This document shows, in pieces, positions 34,898-43,424 of a DNA stretch of 64,000 bases. Position 1 is the stretch's first letter; every line of letters starts with the position of its first letter. The notes under the pieces are model-generated. The model was not told the origin of the DNA. It ran no database searches and worked only from the letters and a program-made list of their open reading frames with translations. Origin of the DNA: an uncultured Clostridium sp. (GTDB taxonomy: Bacteria > Bacillota > Clostridia > Lachnospirales > Lachnospiraceae); contig URNT01000005.1 of assembly GCA_900549235.1 (NCBI GenBank), positions 60,150 to 124,149 on the forward strand, written 5' to 3'. The position numbers and the translations under genes are program-made.

Positions 34898-35728
34898 ATG
34901 AGCTACGCAGACCAGATTTTCATACAGAATTGCAAAGATATTTTAGAACATGGCACCTGGGACAGGGATCATGAGGTGAGGCCGGTGTGGGAGGACGGCA
35001 CGCCTGCCCATACCATCAAGCGCTTCGGTATTGTCAACCGTTATGACCTGTCAAAGGAATTTCCGGTGATCACGCTCCGCCGTACTGCCTTTAAGTCAGC
35101 GGTGGACGAGCTTCTCTGGATCTGGCAGAAAAAATCCAACAATATCAAAGACTTAAACAGCCATATCTGGGATTCCTGGGCAGATGAGGAGGGCAGCATC
35201 GGCAAGGCCTACGGCTATCAGCTGGGAGTAAAGCATCATTATAAGGAGGGGGATTTCGACCAGGTGGACCGGATTCTCTTTGATCTGAAGCATAATCCCT
35301 TAAGCCGCCGGATCCTGTCCAATCTCTACAACCACCACGACCTGTCAGAGATGAACCTGTACCCCTGCGCCTACAGCATGACCTTCAATGTATCAGGAAA
35401 TACCTTAAACGGCATCTTAAACCAGCGCTCCCAGGATATGCTTACTGCCAACAGCTGGAACGTATGCCAGTATGCGGTGCTGCTCCATATGTTTGCCCAG
35501 GTAAGCGGCTTAAAGGCCGGGGAGCTGGTCCATGTGATTGCTGACGCCCACATTTACGACCGCCACATTCCCATGGTGGAGGAGCTGATCAAAAAAGAGC
35601 CCTTTGAAGGGCCCACCCTGTATGTGGACCCCTCTGTAACAGATTTCTATTCCTTTACAACAGGCAGCTTCCGCCTGGAAAACTATCAGTTCCATCCCTT
35701 TGAGCACAAAATCCCGGTAGCGGTATAG
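34898..35728 (+). CDS. thyA: Thymidylate synthase (ThyA)
   Basis: The protein has 276 residues from ATG 34898, 8 bases after AGGAGG; the frame is open upstream to 34850, but that part lies inside the palindromic repeat. The catalytic Cys is C157 in MNLYPCAYSM. RRIL for phosphate binding lies near residues 137-140, NQRSQDMLT near 190, and a HIYDRH-type motif (ADAHIYDRHIP) near 228-238. It methylates dUMP to dTMP using methylene-tetrahydrofolate, giving dihydrofolate for the divergent DHFRs. It converges with addA. Confidence 0.95.
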   Translation: MSYADQIFIQNCKDILEHGTWDRDHEVRPVWEDGTPAHTIKRFGIVNRYDLSKEFPVITLRRTAFKSAVDELLWIWQKKSNNIKDLNSHIWDSWADEEGSIGKAYGYQLGVKHHYKEGDFDQVDRILFDLKHNPLSRRILSNLYNHHDLSEMNLYPCAYSMTFNVSGNTLNGILNQRSQDMLTANSWNVCQYAVLLHMFAQVSGLKAGELVHVIADAHIYDRHIPMVEELIKKEPFEGPTLYVDPSVTDFYSFTTGSFRLENYQFHPFEHKIPVAV

Positions 35729-35739
35729 GCTCATCATTT

Positions 35740-38700
35740 TTACAGGGCAATGCTCTCCCCAAGCCCCAGGGAATAGATCAGCCGTTCCTTCACCGGCTTT
35801 CCAGTCAGCTGGCTTAAGGCCCGCTCATAATAATCGATCTGAACCCGGTAGCGGTCAGCCAGCAGCCTGGCTCCCTGCTCCGGCTCATCCTTTAAAACCC
35901 GGTCGGTCTTGTAATCCATCAGTACAAGGCCGTCGGGTTCTTCTATATAGGCATCTATGATTCCCTGGATCAGCACCAGCTCCTCCGATCCGCCCCGTCC
36001 CATCTCCTTAGCCGGGATCCCTATCATAAACTGAGTTTCCTTGTGAAGCCGTTCCTCTGCCTGGGCTGCGGCCATGCGCTGGCCCAGAGGGCTTTTTAAA
36101 AATTTCCATACCGCCGCCGGATGGATCAGCTCAAAGGCCTCTTTATCCAGATACCCCTCCTCTAACAGCCGCAAAATGGCCTGCTCCGTCTCACCATAAC
36201 TGTGGATATGATGAAACTCCAGGCACTGGAACACACGGTGGTAGGCCGTACCTCTGGCCGCTCCTGAAAATGGGGTAAATGCTTCCCCGATCTCCTCCTC
36301 CGGCCTCCCGGCCTGGCTCTGCTTTTTCAGCTCCGATACAGAAACCATGGCATACAGCCTTGTCTCCTCCTGATGGGGATATGAAAAATCAAAGATCCCC
36401 TCTAGGGCTCCCTTTCCTTTCTCCGAAGAAATCTCAAGGCCCAGAAGATCCTCCTTTGCCAGCCGCCTGCTGATCTGCTTTGTCACCTCACTGCCTACCA
36501 GCTTCCCTATATCCGCCTGACGCACCTGAAGGAGCCCCCGCCTCACAGCCGGTTCCGCCATCAGAAGCCAGTCCAGACAGGAACCTGCTCCTGAGAGAAC
36601 CGTAAATGGCAGCTGCCCCTCTGTTAAAGGCACCTCATGCCACTTCTCCTGCTTCTTTTCCAGGGACTTATCCGCTCCGGTCATAATCAGCTTTTCTTTG
36701 GCCCGGGTCATGGCTACATAAAGAATCCTCAGCTCCTCTCCCATGGTTTCAAGCTCCGCCTTCCGCTTCAGCGCCTGCTTTTTTAAGGTAGAGCCATGGA
36801 CTCTCAGCTCCAGATCCATAAAATCAGCTGCCGCTCCCAGATCCGCGTCCAGAAGCAGAGGGCTGTACACGTCCTGGCGGTTGAACCGCTTTCCCATGCC
36901 GCTTAAAAATACAATAGGAAATTCCAGCCCCTTGCTTTTGTGGATGCTCATGATCCGCACTGCATCCTGACCTCCTCCTGCCGAGGCCTCCCCAAAGTCC
37001 GTATCATATTTTTTCAGCTTCTCAATATATCTTACAAAATGAAAGAGTCCCTTATAGCTGGTAGATTCATAGGCCATGGCCTTTTCCACCAGCATATCCA
37101 GGTTGGCCCTCCGGGTCTCCCCTGCAGGCATGGCGGATACATAGTCATAATAGCCGCTTTCCCTGTATACATGATACAAAAGCTCATGGATGGGCAGGAA
37201 ACGGGCCTGGGTCCGAAGGCTTGTCAGAAGGCCGTCCAGCTTTTCCAGCTTATACCGAATCGCCACAGCGGCATCAGAAGGCACCGCCTGGATCCCTTCT
37301 GCTCCCTCTTTCCACATCAGCAAGGCTGCATATACCCCCCGGTCCTGACCCTTTTTTGCGTTCCTTTTATATACGGACATCATCCAGGCCATTTCCTCAT
37401 CGGACATACCGATCACCGGGGACCGAAGCACCGCTGCCAGGGGAATATCCTGGATGGGGTTGTCCACCACCGCCAGAAGACTTAAGATGGTTTCCACCTC
37501 TACGGTATTAAAATACCCGGTCTGGGTCTGGGCCTGGGCAGGGATCCCCTCATTCATCAGGATATTGACAAACACCTCCGACCACCCGGTCATACTCCTT
37601 AAAAGGATCACAATATCCCCATATCCGGCCTTCCGGTAACCCTCCTTGTCCCGTACCAGAAGCCCTCCCTGATCGCCTGTAAGCTCCCGGATCCTGGCTG
37701 CCACCAGACGGGCTTCCAGTTCCCTTGCCGTATAGTCCAGAGCGTCCTCATCCAGCTGCTTTAAGGTCTCTGAACCGGTGTCAAGAAGCAGAATCTCTGT
37801 AGGCGTACCAGCCTTTAAAGTGCCTGTATCCCCCTCCGGCTCCGGAAATGAGGCTCCCGAATGAAGAGCCGTTTCCTGCGTATACCGGATCCCTCCCAGA
37901 TTCCGAGTCATAATCTGGTAAAAAATGTCATTGACGCTTTCAAGGACAGAAGCCCGGCTGCGGAAATTCTGCTGAAGCTCGATGAGCTGATGGCTGCTTT
38001 CCTCCCTGGAATAGCGCATATATTTATCCATAAAAAGCTCCGGCCTTGCAAGGCGGAACCGGTAGATGCTCTGCTTTACATCCCCTACCATAAATACATT
38101 GGGCTGCCCCTTCCGCTCTCTTGATATGCTGGTGATCAGCTCCTCCTGGACATAGTTGCTGTCCTGGTACTCATCTACCAGAATCTCCTCAAAGCGTCTG
38201 GAAAGCTCATCTGCCACAGCCGATGGAACATGGCCCTTCCCATCTTCCCCCTCCTCCAAAAGAACCTGGAGAGCCAGATGCTCCAGATCATTAAAATCCA
38301 GTATATTCCGCTCCTTCTTGGCCTCCCGGTAGGCTTCCCCGAACGCCTCTGCCAGATCCATCAAAACCAGCAGGACCCGCCCGGTCTCCTTTAGGCACCT
38401 GGCCGCTTCCTCAGGGCTCTGGCTGCCATACAGCTCCCTGCACTTGCCTGCCGCCTTTTTTGCCCGGTCCCGGATACCGCTTACAAATGCCTTCTTATCC
38501 GGGTCAATGTCCTTCCCCCGCACAGCCGCCAGCCGGTCAAAACTCAGGCAGGACAATGCCTCATACATCGGCTCAAAGCCCTCCCCCGCCGCTCTGGCAA
38601 TGCTCCGGATCCTGCCTATGTCATTTGATACCATAGGCTCATAGGCCAGAGGGCCATTCTCCTCCCGGCACACGAAAAGGGCTTCCTCCAGCTGCTGCGC

Positions 38701-39381
38701 CAGTTCCTCCATCTGGCAGGATACATCCTTAAGAAGGAACTCCATCCAGCCACTGTGGGCCATATCCCCCTGCTGCTCCCTGCGGATCTCCTGCCGGCAG
38801 CTTTCCAGCCACTCACCGGGCCAGGGATGGCTCTGGGAGAACTGCCAGGCCTTAAGGATCACCTCCTCGATGCCCTGATCCGACCGGCCCCGGCCAAACT
38901 GTTCCACAAAATCAGCGAAAGCCGGATCCTCCTTCTGATACCATTGTTCCAGAAGCTCCCCCATCACATCCGCCTGGAGAAGGGACAGCTCCCCCTCATC
39001 TCCGATGCGGAAGGCCGGGTCTATATCCAGGGTATTATAATGGTTCCGGATAATATTCAGACAGAAGCTGTCAATGGTGGTGATCTGGGCCTGGGGGATC
39101 AGCGCCGCCTGAAGCCACAGATGCTCATCCTCCGGCCGTTCCCTCAGCTTTTTCTCCACCGCCGCGCCGATTCTCTCCCGCATCTCCGCCGCTGCCGCAT
39201 TGGTAAAGGTCATCACTAAAAGGCGGTCTATATCCAGGGGGGTATCCCCCTCGCTTATCATCTGTATGATCCGTTCCACCAGCACCGCTGTCTTGCCGCT
39301 TCCCGCGGCGGCAGACACCAGAAGATTCCTGTTCCTGCTGTCAATGACCTGCTGCTGCTGTTTCGTCCACTGTACGGCCAT
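35740..39381 (-). CDS. addA: ATP-dependent helicase/nuclease subunit A (AddA)
   Basis: The 1213-residue protein is a UvrD-like helicase fused to a RecB-type nuclease. Walker A is in SAAAGSGKTAVLVERII near residues 23-39, Walker B in EILVDEYQDSNYVQEE near 397, and motif VI in LRILYVAMTRAKEKL near 880. The C-terminal nuclease site includes IQGIIDAYIE and LVLMDYKTDRV near residue 1165. AddAB processes double-strand breaks and is the clostridial counterpart of RecBCD. The start WTKQQQQVID overlaps the end of addB by 41 bp, normal for this pair. Confidence 0.95.
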   Translation of the reverse strand: MAVQWTKQQQQVIDSRNRNLLVSAAAGSGKTAVLVERIIQMISEGDTPLDIDRLLVMTFTNAAAAEMRERIGAAVEKKLRERPEDEHLWLQAALIPQAQITTIDSFCLNIIRNHYNTLDIDPAFRIGDEGELSLLQADVMGELLEQWYQKEDPAFADFVEQFGRGRSDQGIEEVILKAWQFSQSHPWPGEWLESCRQEIRREQQGDMAHSGWMEFLLKDVSCQMEELAQQLEEALFVCREENGPLAYEPMVSNDIGRIRSIARAAGEGFEPMYEALSCLSFDRLAAVRGKDIDPDKKAFVSGIRDRAKKAAGKCRELYGSQSPEEAARCLKETGRVLLVLMDLAEAFGEAYREAKKERNILDFNDLEHLALQVLLEEGEDGKGHVPSAVADELSRRFEEILVDEYQDSNYVQEELITSISRERKGQPNVFMVGDVKQSIYRFRLARPELFMDKYMRYSREESSHQLIELQQNFRSRASVLESVNDIFYQIMTRNLGGIRYTQETALHSGASFPEPEGDTGTLKAGTPTEILLLDTGSETLKQLDEDALDYTARELEARLVAARIRELTGDQGGLLVRDKEGYRKAGYGDIVILLRSMTGWSEVFVNILMNEGIPAQAQTQTGYFNTVEVETILSLLAVVDNPIQDIPLAAVLRSPVIGMSDEEMAWMMSVYKRNAKKGQDRGVYAALLMWKEGAEGIQAVPSDAAVAIRYKLEKLDGLLTSLRTQARFLPIHELLYHVYRESGYYDYVSAMPAGETRRANLDMLVEKAMAYESTSYKGLFHFVRYIEKLKKYDTDFGEASAGGGQDAVRIMSIHKSKGLEFPIVFLSGMGKRFNRQDVYSPLLLDADLGAAADFMDLELRVHGSTLKKQALKRKAELETMGEELRILYVAMTRAKEKLIMTGADKSLEKKQEKWHEVPLTEGQLPFTVLSGAGSCLDWLLMAEPAVRRGLLQVRQADIGKLVGSEVTKQISRRLAKEDLLGLEISSEKGKGALEGIFDFSYPHQEETRLYAMVSVSELKKQSQAGRPEEEIGEAFTPFSGAARGTAYHRVFQCLEFHHIHSYGETEQAILRLLEEGYLDKEAFELIHPAAVWKFLKSPLGQRMAAAQAEERLHKETQFMIGIPAKEMGRGGSEELVLIQGIIDAYIEEPDGLVLMDYKTDRVLKDEPEQGARLLADRYRVQIDYYERALSQLTGKPVKERLIYSLGLGESIAL

Positions 39382-42300
39382 GGTCTTCCTCCTCTCTTTC
39401 TTCTATTTCTTCCCAGATCTGCTCCGGCTTTATGGAGCGCAGGCGCCGGAAGCCAAAACCGGCTGTCTTTGTGTCAAAGCCGCAGACCGCATGGTAAGGG
39501 CAGTAATCACAGGCCGTCCTGGTTCCCTGCTTATAGGGGTTCAGCTCTGTCTGCCCCTTTAAGATCTCCTGCCCGGCTGCCTTTAATTTCCGGCCTACAA
39601 ACCGCCTTAGATCCTCAAACCGGCGGGTACTGGCCACAGAGGACCGGCTTTCCTGGACATAGCCATCCTTGATAGCAACGGGGATCACATCGGATTCCTT
39701 CTCAATCTCCCGGTCCAGATGACTGATAATAGAAAGCTCGCTGTTCACCAGCCCGTTCATGCGGAGCTGCTTTAAAATCTGCTGCTCCGCCTCCTCTGCG
39801 GTCATTCCCTCCTGCTGCTCTGCCATTGGATCCTTAATATGGTAGTAAAAGATCCCCGCAGGCACCACCTCCTTATCGGGGTGCCTGCGTTTCTCCAGCT
39901 CCACCGCCGCATCCATATAGACTACCAGCTGCAGCTGCAGTCCATAGTACAGGGATACCAGGTCAAAGGAGGTGCTGCCTGATTTGTAATCAATGATCTT
40001 CACATACACATGATTCTCATCCTCGCACAGGTCCAGACGGTCGATCCGGCCCTTCAGCTGCAGCTCCTCATCCTCTGACAGACGGATCCGCATAGCCTTT
40101 AAGTTGTCAATGGCTGAAAAGGACACCTCAAAGCCTGCCGGGTTAAAATCTCCCTTTTTCACCTGCTCCGCCAAAGCCCAGATGGTACGGTCTGTGATCC
40201 GTTCAATTCTGCCTGCCAGATAGGCGTTTCTGGCAGAGCTCCCCATAATGGTATTGCCGTATTCCTCTGTTACCTGGGCCACGCACTCCTTTACCAGAGC
40301 CCTTCTGCCCTCCTCTGTCAGCTCCCGCCAGTCCTGCCCCTGCTCCTTCATAGAGGCAAAGCAGCGGTCAATGGACTGATGGAACAGGTTTCCCATATCC
40401 ACTGCCGCCAGCTCATACTCCTGCCTCTCCATCAGCTCCAGACCATATTTCAGGAAATGGGCGTAGGCGCAGGAGGCAAACTGCTCCAGCCTGGTAACGC
40501 TTCCCTGAAGGGTCTGGCCGTAAAGGGCCCTGGCAGCCGCCCGGCCGATCCCCCGTTCCTCATAGGAGTAAAATGCCGCCTCCACAAGCCCCCTGGTCTG
40601 CTCCCGCCACTCATCCGAGCCGTAAAAATACCGGTACAGCTCCATCCATTCCTCCGGGGTCTGGTCCCTCTCCTCCTCATGAAGGGACCGGAGCCCTGCA
40701 ATCAGCTGCTCCTTTCCATCCCTCTTAGTCCTGAGAGGCCAGGAAACCATGTCATGATCCAGTTCCCGAAGGCCCGGAAACAGCTTTCTCACTTCGCTGA
40801 TAAGGCTGGAGGGCCGCTGTCCCTTTCCCTCTGCCGTAGCCGCCCCGTAGGTCAGCACCAGGCGGTTGGAGGGCTTTGAAAGCATCAGATACAGATAAAA
40901 TTTCTGGATACAGCCGTCCTCTCTGGCTGTGGGAGCCAGCTCCAGCTTTAAAGCCTTAAACACCTCTCGGTCGCTGTCTGTCAGAAGGCTGCCTCCGGCC
41001 TTTCTCTGGGGCACTGTCCCCTCATTTACTCCTGCAAAAAACAGCACCTTCACTGCCTCCAGACGGCTTCTGGTTATATCCCCCACCATCACCTGATCCA
41101 TGGCCGCCGGGATCACGCCCACCCGAATTTCCTCAAATCCGGCATCCAGGATCTGGATATAATTCTTCATATCCGCCTTTTCCTCACCTAAAAGCCCTTC
41201 CAGCCGGTTAAAAAGCTCCAGCACCTTTTCATAAACCTGCCCGTACTCTCTGGCCAGATTCTCATCCCCCGGCTCTCCCCGTTCCTGAAAAAAGACCTGG
41301 TATTCTTCCAGCTTCTCCTTTAAGGCCAGCTCCTCAAGGAAACCCTTAAGGGCCTCCGTAACGGAATAAATGGTAGCCTCCTCCTCTTTAAAGGCCTGCC
41401 TCAGCCGCCCAAGGGGCCCTAAAAGCCAGAGACGGTACTGGTTTAATTCCTCCAGATTCAGCTTTTCACTGCCCCGGTAAGGCCGGTCCCAGACGCTGTC
41501 CCACCGCTTCCAGCCCCGGATCCCCAGGGCTCTTACATAATTTTCCAGCCGATACGTCATCTGCTGGCCGTATTCCAGTGACATTTCTCCCTCTCTCTCA
41601 TAAACCAGACCTGTTTTCAGATAACGGAATACGCTTTCATAGGAAAAATCCTTTACCGTCTCAAGGGCGGCCCGGATCAGTTCCACCAGTGGATTTTCCA
41701 GAATGCTCTTTTTATCATCCAGAAAATAGGGAATACCGTTTTCGTCAAACTGATGGGCCAGCTCCCTGCCGTAGGAGGCCAGATCTCCGGTGATCACAGC
41801 CACATCCCTGTACCGGAGCCCTTCCTCCCGGACCAGCTGGTGGATCTGGCTGCACACATAAGCGATCTCATCCTCCGGGTTCCTGCCCCGATAGACCACC
41901 ACCTGACCCTGGGGCTCCTTTTCCCAGACTGCTCCTGAATACCGGTACAGGTTCTGCTCCAGAAAATCAAGCTCCGGGCTCTCTGTAAACCGCCATGCCG
42001 GCCTCCTGTCACAGATCACGTCAGGGCGGCGCTCTGTATTGTGACGCTTTGCCATCTCCTGAAGGCGGCAGACCATGTGGCGGCTCATATAAAACAGGTG
42101 TTGGATCCCGCATTCCTTATAGGGATTGACCCTGGGATCCACCGCAGCTGAACAGATCACATCCCTGGCATGGATGAGAAACAGCTCCACCAGACGGTTC
42201 TGCACCGGAGTAAAGCCGGTAAAGCCGTCCAGAAGGATCACCGAAGTTTTAAGCTTCTCCCATCTGGGAAGCTCCCTGCACAGGATGTCAAGGATCTCCT

Positions 42301-42853
42301 CTGCCGTAATGAAATGAGACTCAATATATTCCTTAAAGCCTTCGTACAGCACTTGAAGATCCTCCAGCTTCTGAACCAGAAGGGGGCTGTCCGTCTCCTC
42401 CCGCACCCGCTCCAGATCCTCCGGTTTTAAGCCGTACTGATACAGCTCAGACATCTGGGATTTTAACTGGCTGATAAAGCCGGTCTGGTCCAGATGGCCG
42501 GCATACAGCCCCAGCTTTCCCTTTTTTAAGGCCGCTACCTTCCTTAAAACCATGGATTTTCCCATATCGTCCAGCACCGCCGGCACACAGACCCCAAGGT
42601 CCTCAAAGACCCGGTAGGCCAGACGCTTAAAGCTTAAAATATCGATATTTAACAGGCCATGCCTGGGATGAAGGGCCACCAGCTCCTTCTGGGTCTGCAT
42701 GGTGTACTGCTCCGGAACCACCACCAGATAATTCTGGTCCTCATGCTCCATGGATTCCCGGATCACATAGTCGTACAGATACCGGGTCTTTCCCGAACCC
42801 GCCCCGCCGATCACAAACTGCAATGCCAAATGCCTTTCCTCCTGTATATTCAT
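39341..42853 (-). CDS. addB: ATP-dependent helicase/nuclease subunit B (AddB)
   Basis: The 1170-residue protein has an N-terminal Walker A, VIGGAGSGKTRYLYDYV near residues 14-30, an inactivated helicase body and a C-terminal nuclease with VKIIDYKSGSTSFD near residue 975. The 4Fe-4S staple is visible: one Cys in FASCAYAHFLKYGLEL near residue 800 and three in CDYCPYHAVC near residue 1127. It partners AddA in end resection and Chi recognition. It is the first gene of the pair, and its start diverges by 53 bp from the FMN_bind-like gene. Confidence 0.94.
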   Translation of the reverse strand: MNIQEERHLALQFVIGGAGSGKTRYLYDYVIRESMEHEDQNYLVVVPEQYTMQTQKELVALHPRHGLLNIDILSFKRLAYRVFEDLGVCVPAVLDDMGKSMVLRKVAALKKGKLGLYAGHLDQTGFISQLKSQMSELYQYGLKPEDLERVREETDSPLLVQKLEDLQVLYEGFKEYIESHFITAEEILDILCRELPRWEKLKTSVILLDGFTGFTPVQNRLVELFLIHARDVICSAAVDPRVNPYKECGIQHLFYMSRHMVCRLQEMAKRHNTERRPDVICDRRPAWRFTESPELDFLEQNLYRYSGAVWEKEPQGQVVVYRGRNPEDEIAYVCSQIHQLVREEGLRYRDVAVITGDLASYGRELAHQFDENGIPYFLDDKKSILENPLVELIRAALETVKDFSYESVFRYLKTGLVYEREGEMSLEYGQQMTYRLENYVRALGIRGWKRWDSVWDRPYRGSEKLNLEELNQYRLWLLGPLGRLRQAFKEEEATIYSVTEALKGFLEELALKEKLEEYQVFFQERGEPGDENLAREYGQVYEKVLELFNRLEGLLGEEKADMKNYIQILDAGFEEIRVGVIPAAMDQVMVGDITRSRLEAVKVLFFAGVNEGTVPQRKAGGSLLTDSDREVFKALKLELAPTAREDGCIQKFYLYLMLSKPSNRLVLTYGAATAEGKGQRPSSLISEVRKLFPGLRELDHDMVSWPLRTKRDGKEQLIAGLRSLHEEERDQTPEEWMELYRYFYGSDEWREQTRGLVEAAFYSYEERGIGRAAARALYGQTLQGSVTRLEQFASCAYAHFLKYGLELMERQEYELAAVDMGNLFHQSIDRCFASMKEQGQDWRELTEEGRRALVKECVAQVTEEYGNTIMGSSARNAYLAGRIERITDRTIWALAEQVKKGDFNPAGFEVSFSAIDNLKAMRIRLSEDEELQLKGRIDRLDLCEDENHVYVKIIDYKSGSTSFDLVSLYYGLQLQLVVYMDAAVELEKRRHPDKEVVPAGIFYYHIKDPMAEQQEGMTAEEAEQQILKQLRMNGLVNSELSIISHLDREIEKESDVIPVAIKDGYVQESRSSVASTRRFEDLRRFVGRKLKAAGQEILKGQTELNPYKQGTRTACDYCPYHAVCGFDTKTAGFGFRRLRSIKPEQIWEEIEEREEEDHGRTVDETAAAGH

Positions 42854-42906
42854 ATTTTCCCCAGACCTCTCATAAGCTGTAACAAACTCTCTTAGAGGTC
42901 CTGACT

Positions 42907-43344
42907 ATGAGCTCTAAAACAAAAATCGTGGTACTCCGCATGAAAGAGATCATCTACACCGCCATCTTTATTGGGCTGGCGGTCCTGCTGGTCACCCTCT
43001 GTATCATTATGTTCCGTCCCAAAAAGGAAACGGCCGCCGCCTCTGCCGATGTATCCGCCTATATTCCCGGCGTCTACAGCGCCGCCATCACCTTAGGGAG
43101 CGAGCAGGTCAATGTACAGGTGACCGTAGATGCTGATTCCATCCGTTCTGTGGCGCTGGTTCCTTTAAGTGATGCCGTAGCCACCATGTACCCTCTGATG
43201 CAGCCCTCCATGGAGGATCTGGCCGGACAGATCCTGTCAAACCAGTCCACAGAAGGGCTTACATATCCTCAGGGAGCCCAGTATACCTGTACTGCCCTGA
43301 AAAAGGCAGTGGATACGGCCCTTGAGAAGGCCATGATCCAGTGA
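42907..43344 (+). CDS. Small single-pass membrane protein with FMN_bind-like domain
   Basis: The 145-residue protein has one transmembrane helix (about residues 16-38) and an outside domain resembling FMN_bind: PGVYSAAITLGSEQVNVQVT near the start, ILSNQST in the middle and a final ALKKAVDTALEKA. The segment that in FMN_bind proteins contains the flavinylated Thr (GAT[ST]) reads GAQYTCTA, so covalent FMN attachment is doubtful. It is a single gene with a strong terminator shared with the convergent nrdD gene. Function unknown. Confidence 0.65.
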   Translation: MSSKTKIVVLRMKEIIYTAIFIGLAVLLVTLCIIMFRPKKETAAASADVSAYIPGVYSAAITLGSEQVNVQVTVDADSIRSVALVPLSDAVATMYPLMQPSMEDLAGQILSNQSTEGLTYPQGAQYTCTALKKAVDTALEKAMIQ

Positions 43345-43366
43345 CTTTCGTCCGCCTGCGCCGCCA

Positions 43367-43411
43367 AAAAAAGCTGCTGCCCTGCATTAAGCCAGGAACA
43401 GCAGCTTTTTT
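43367..43411. terminator. Bidirectional terminator between the FMN_bind-like gene and nrdD
   Basis: An AAAAAAGCTGCTG / CAGCAGCTTTTTT stem with an inner CCTG/CAGG extension and T runs on both strands, placed between two converging genes. Confidence 0.85.
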
Positions 43412-43424
43412 CGCGGATCTTCCT

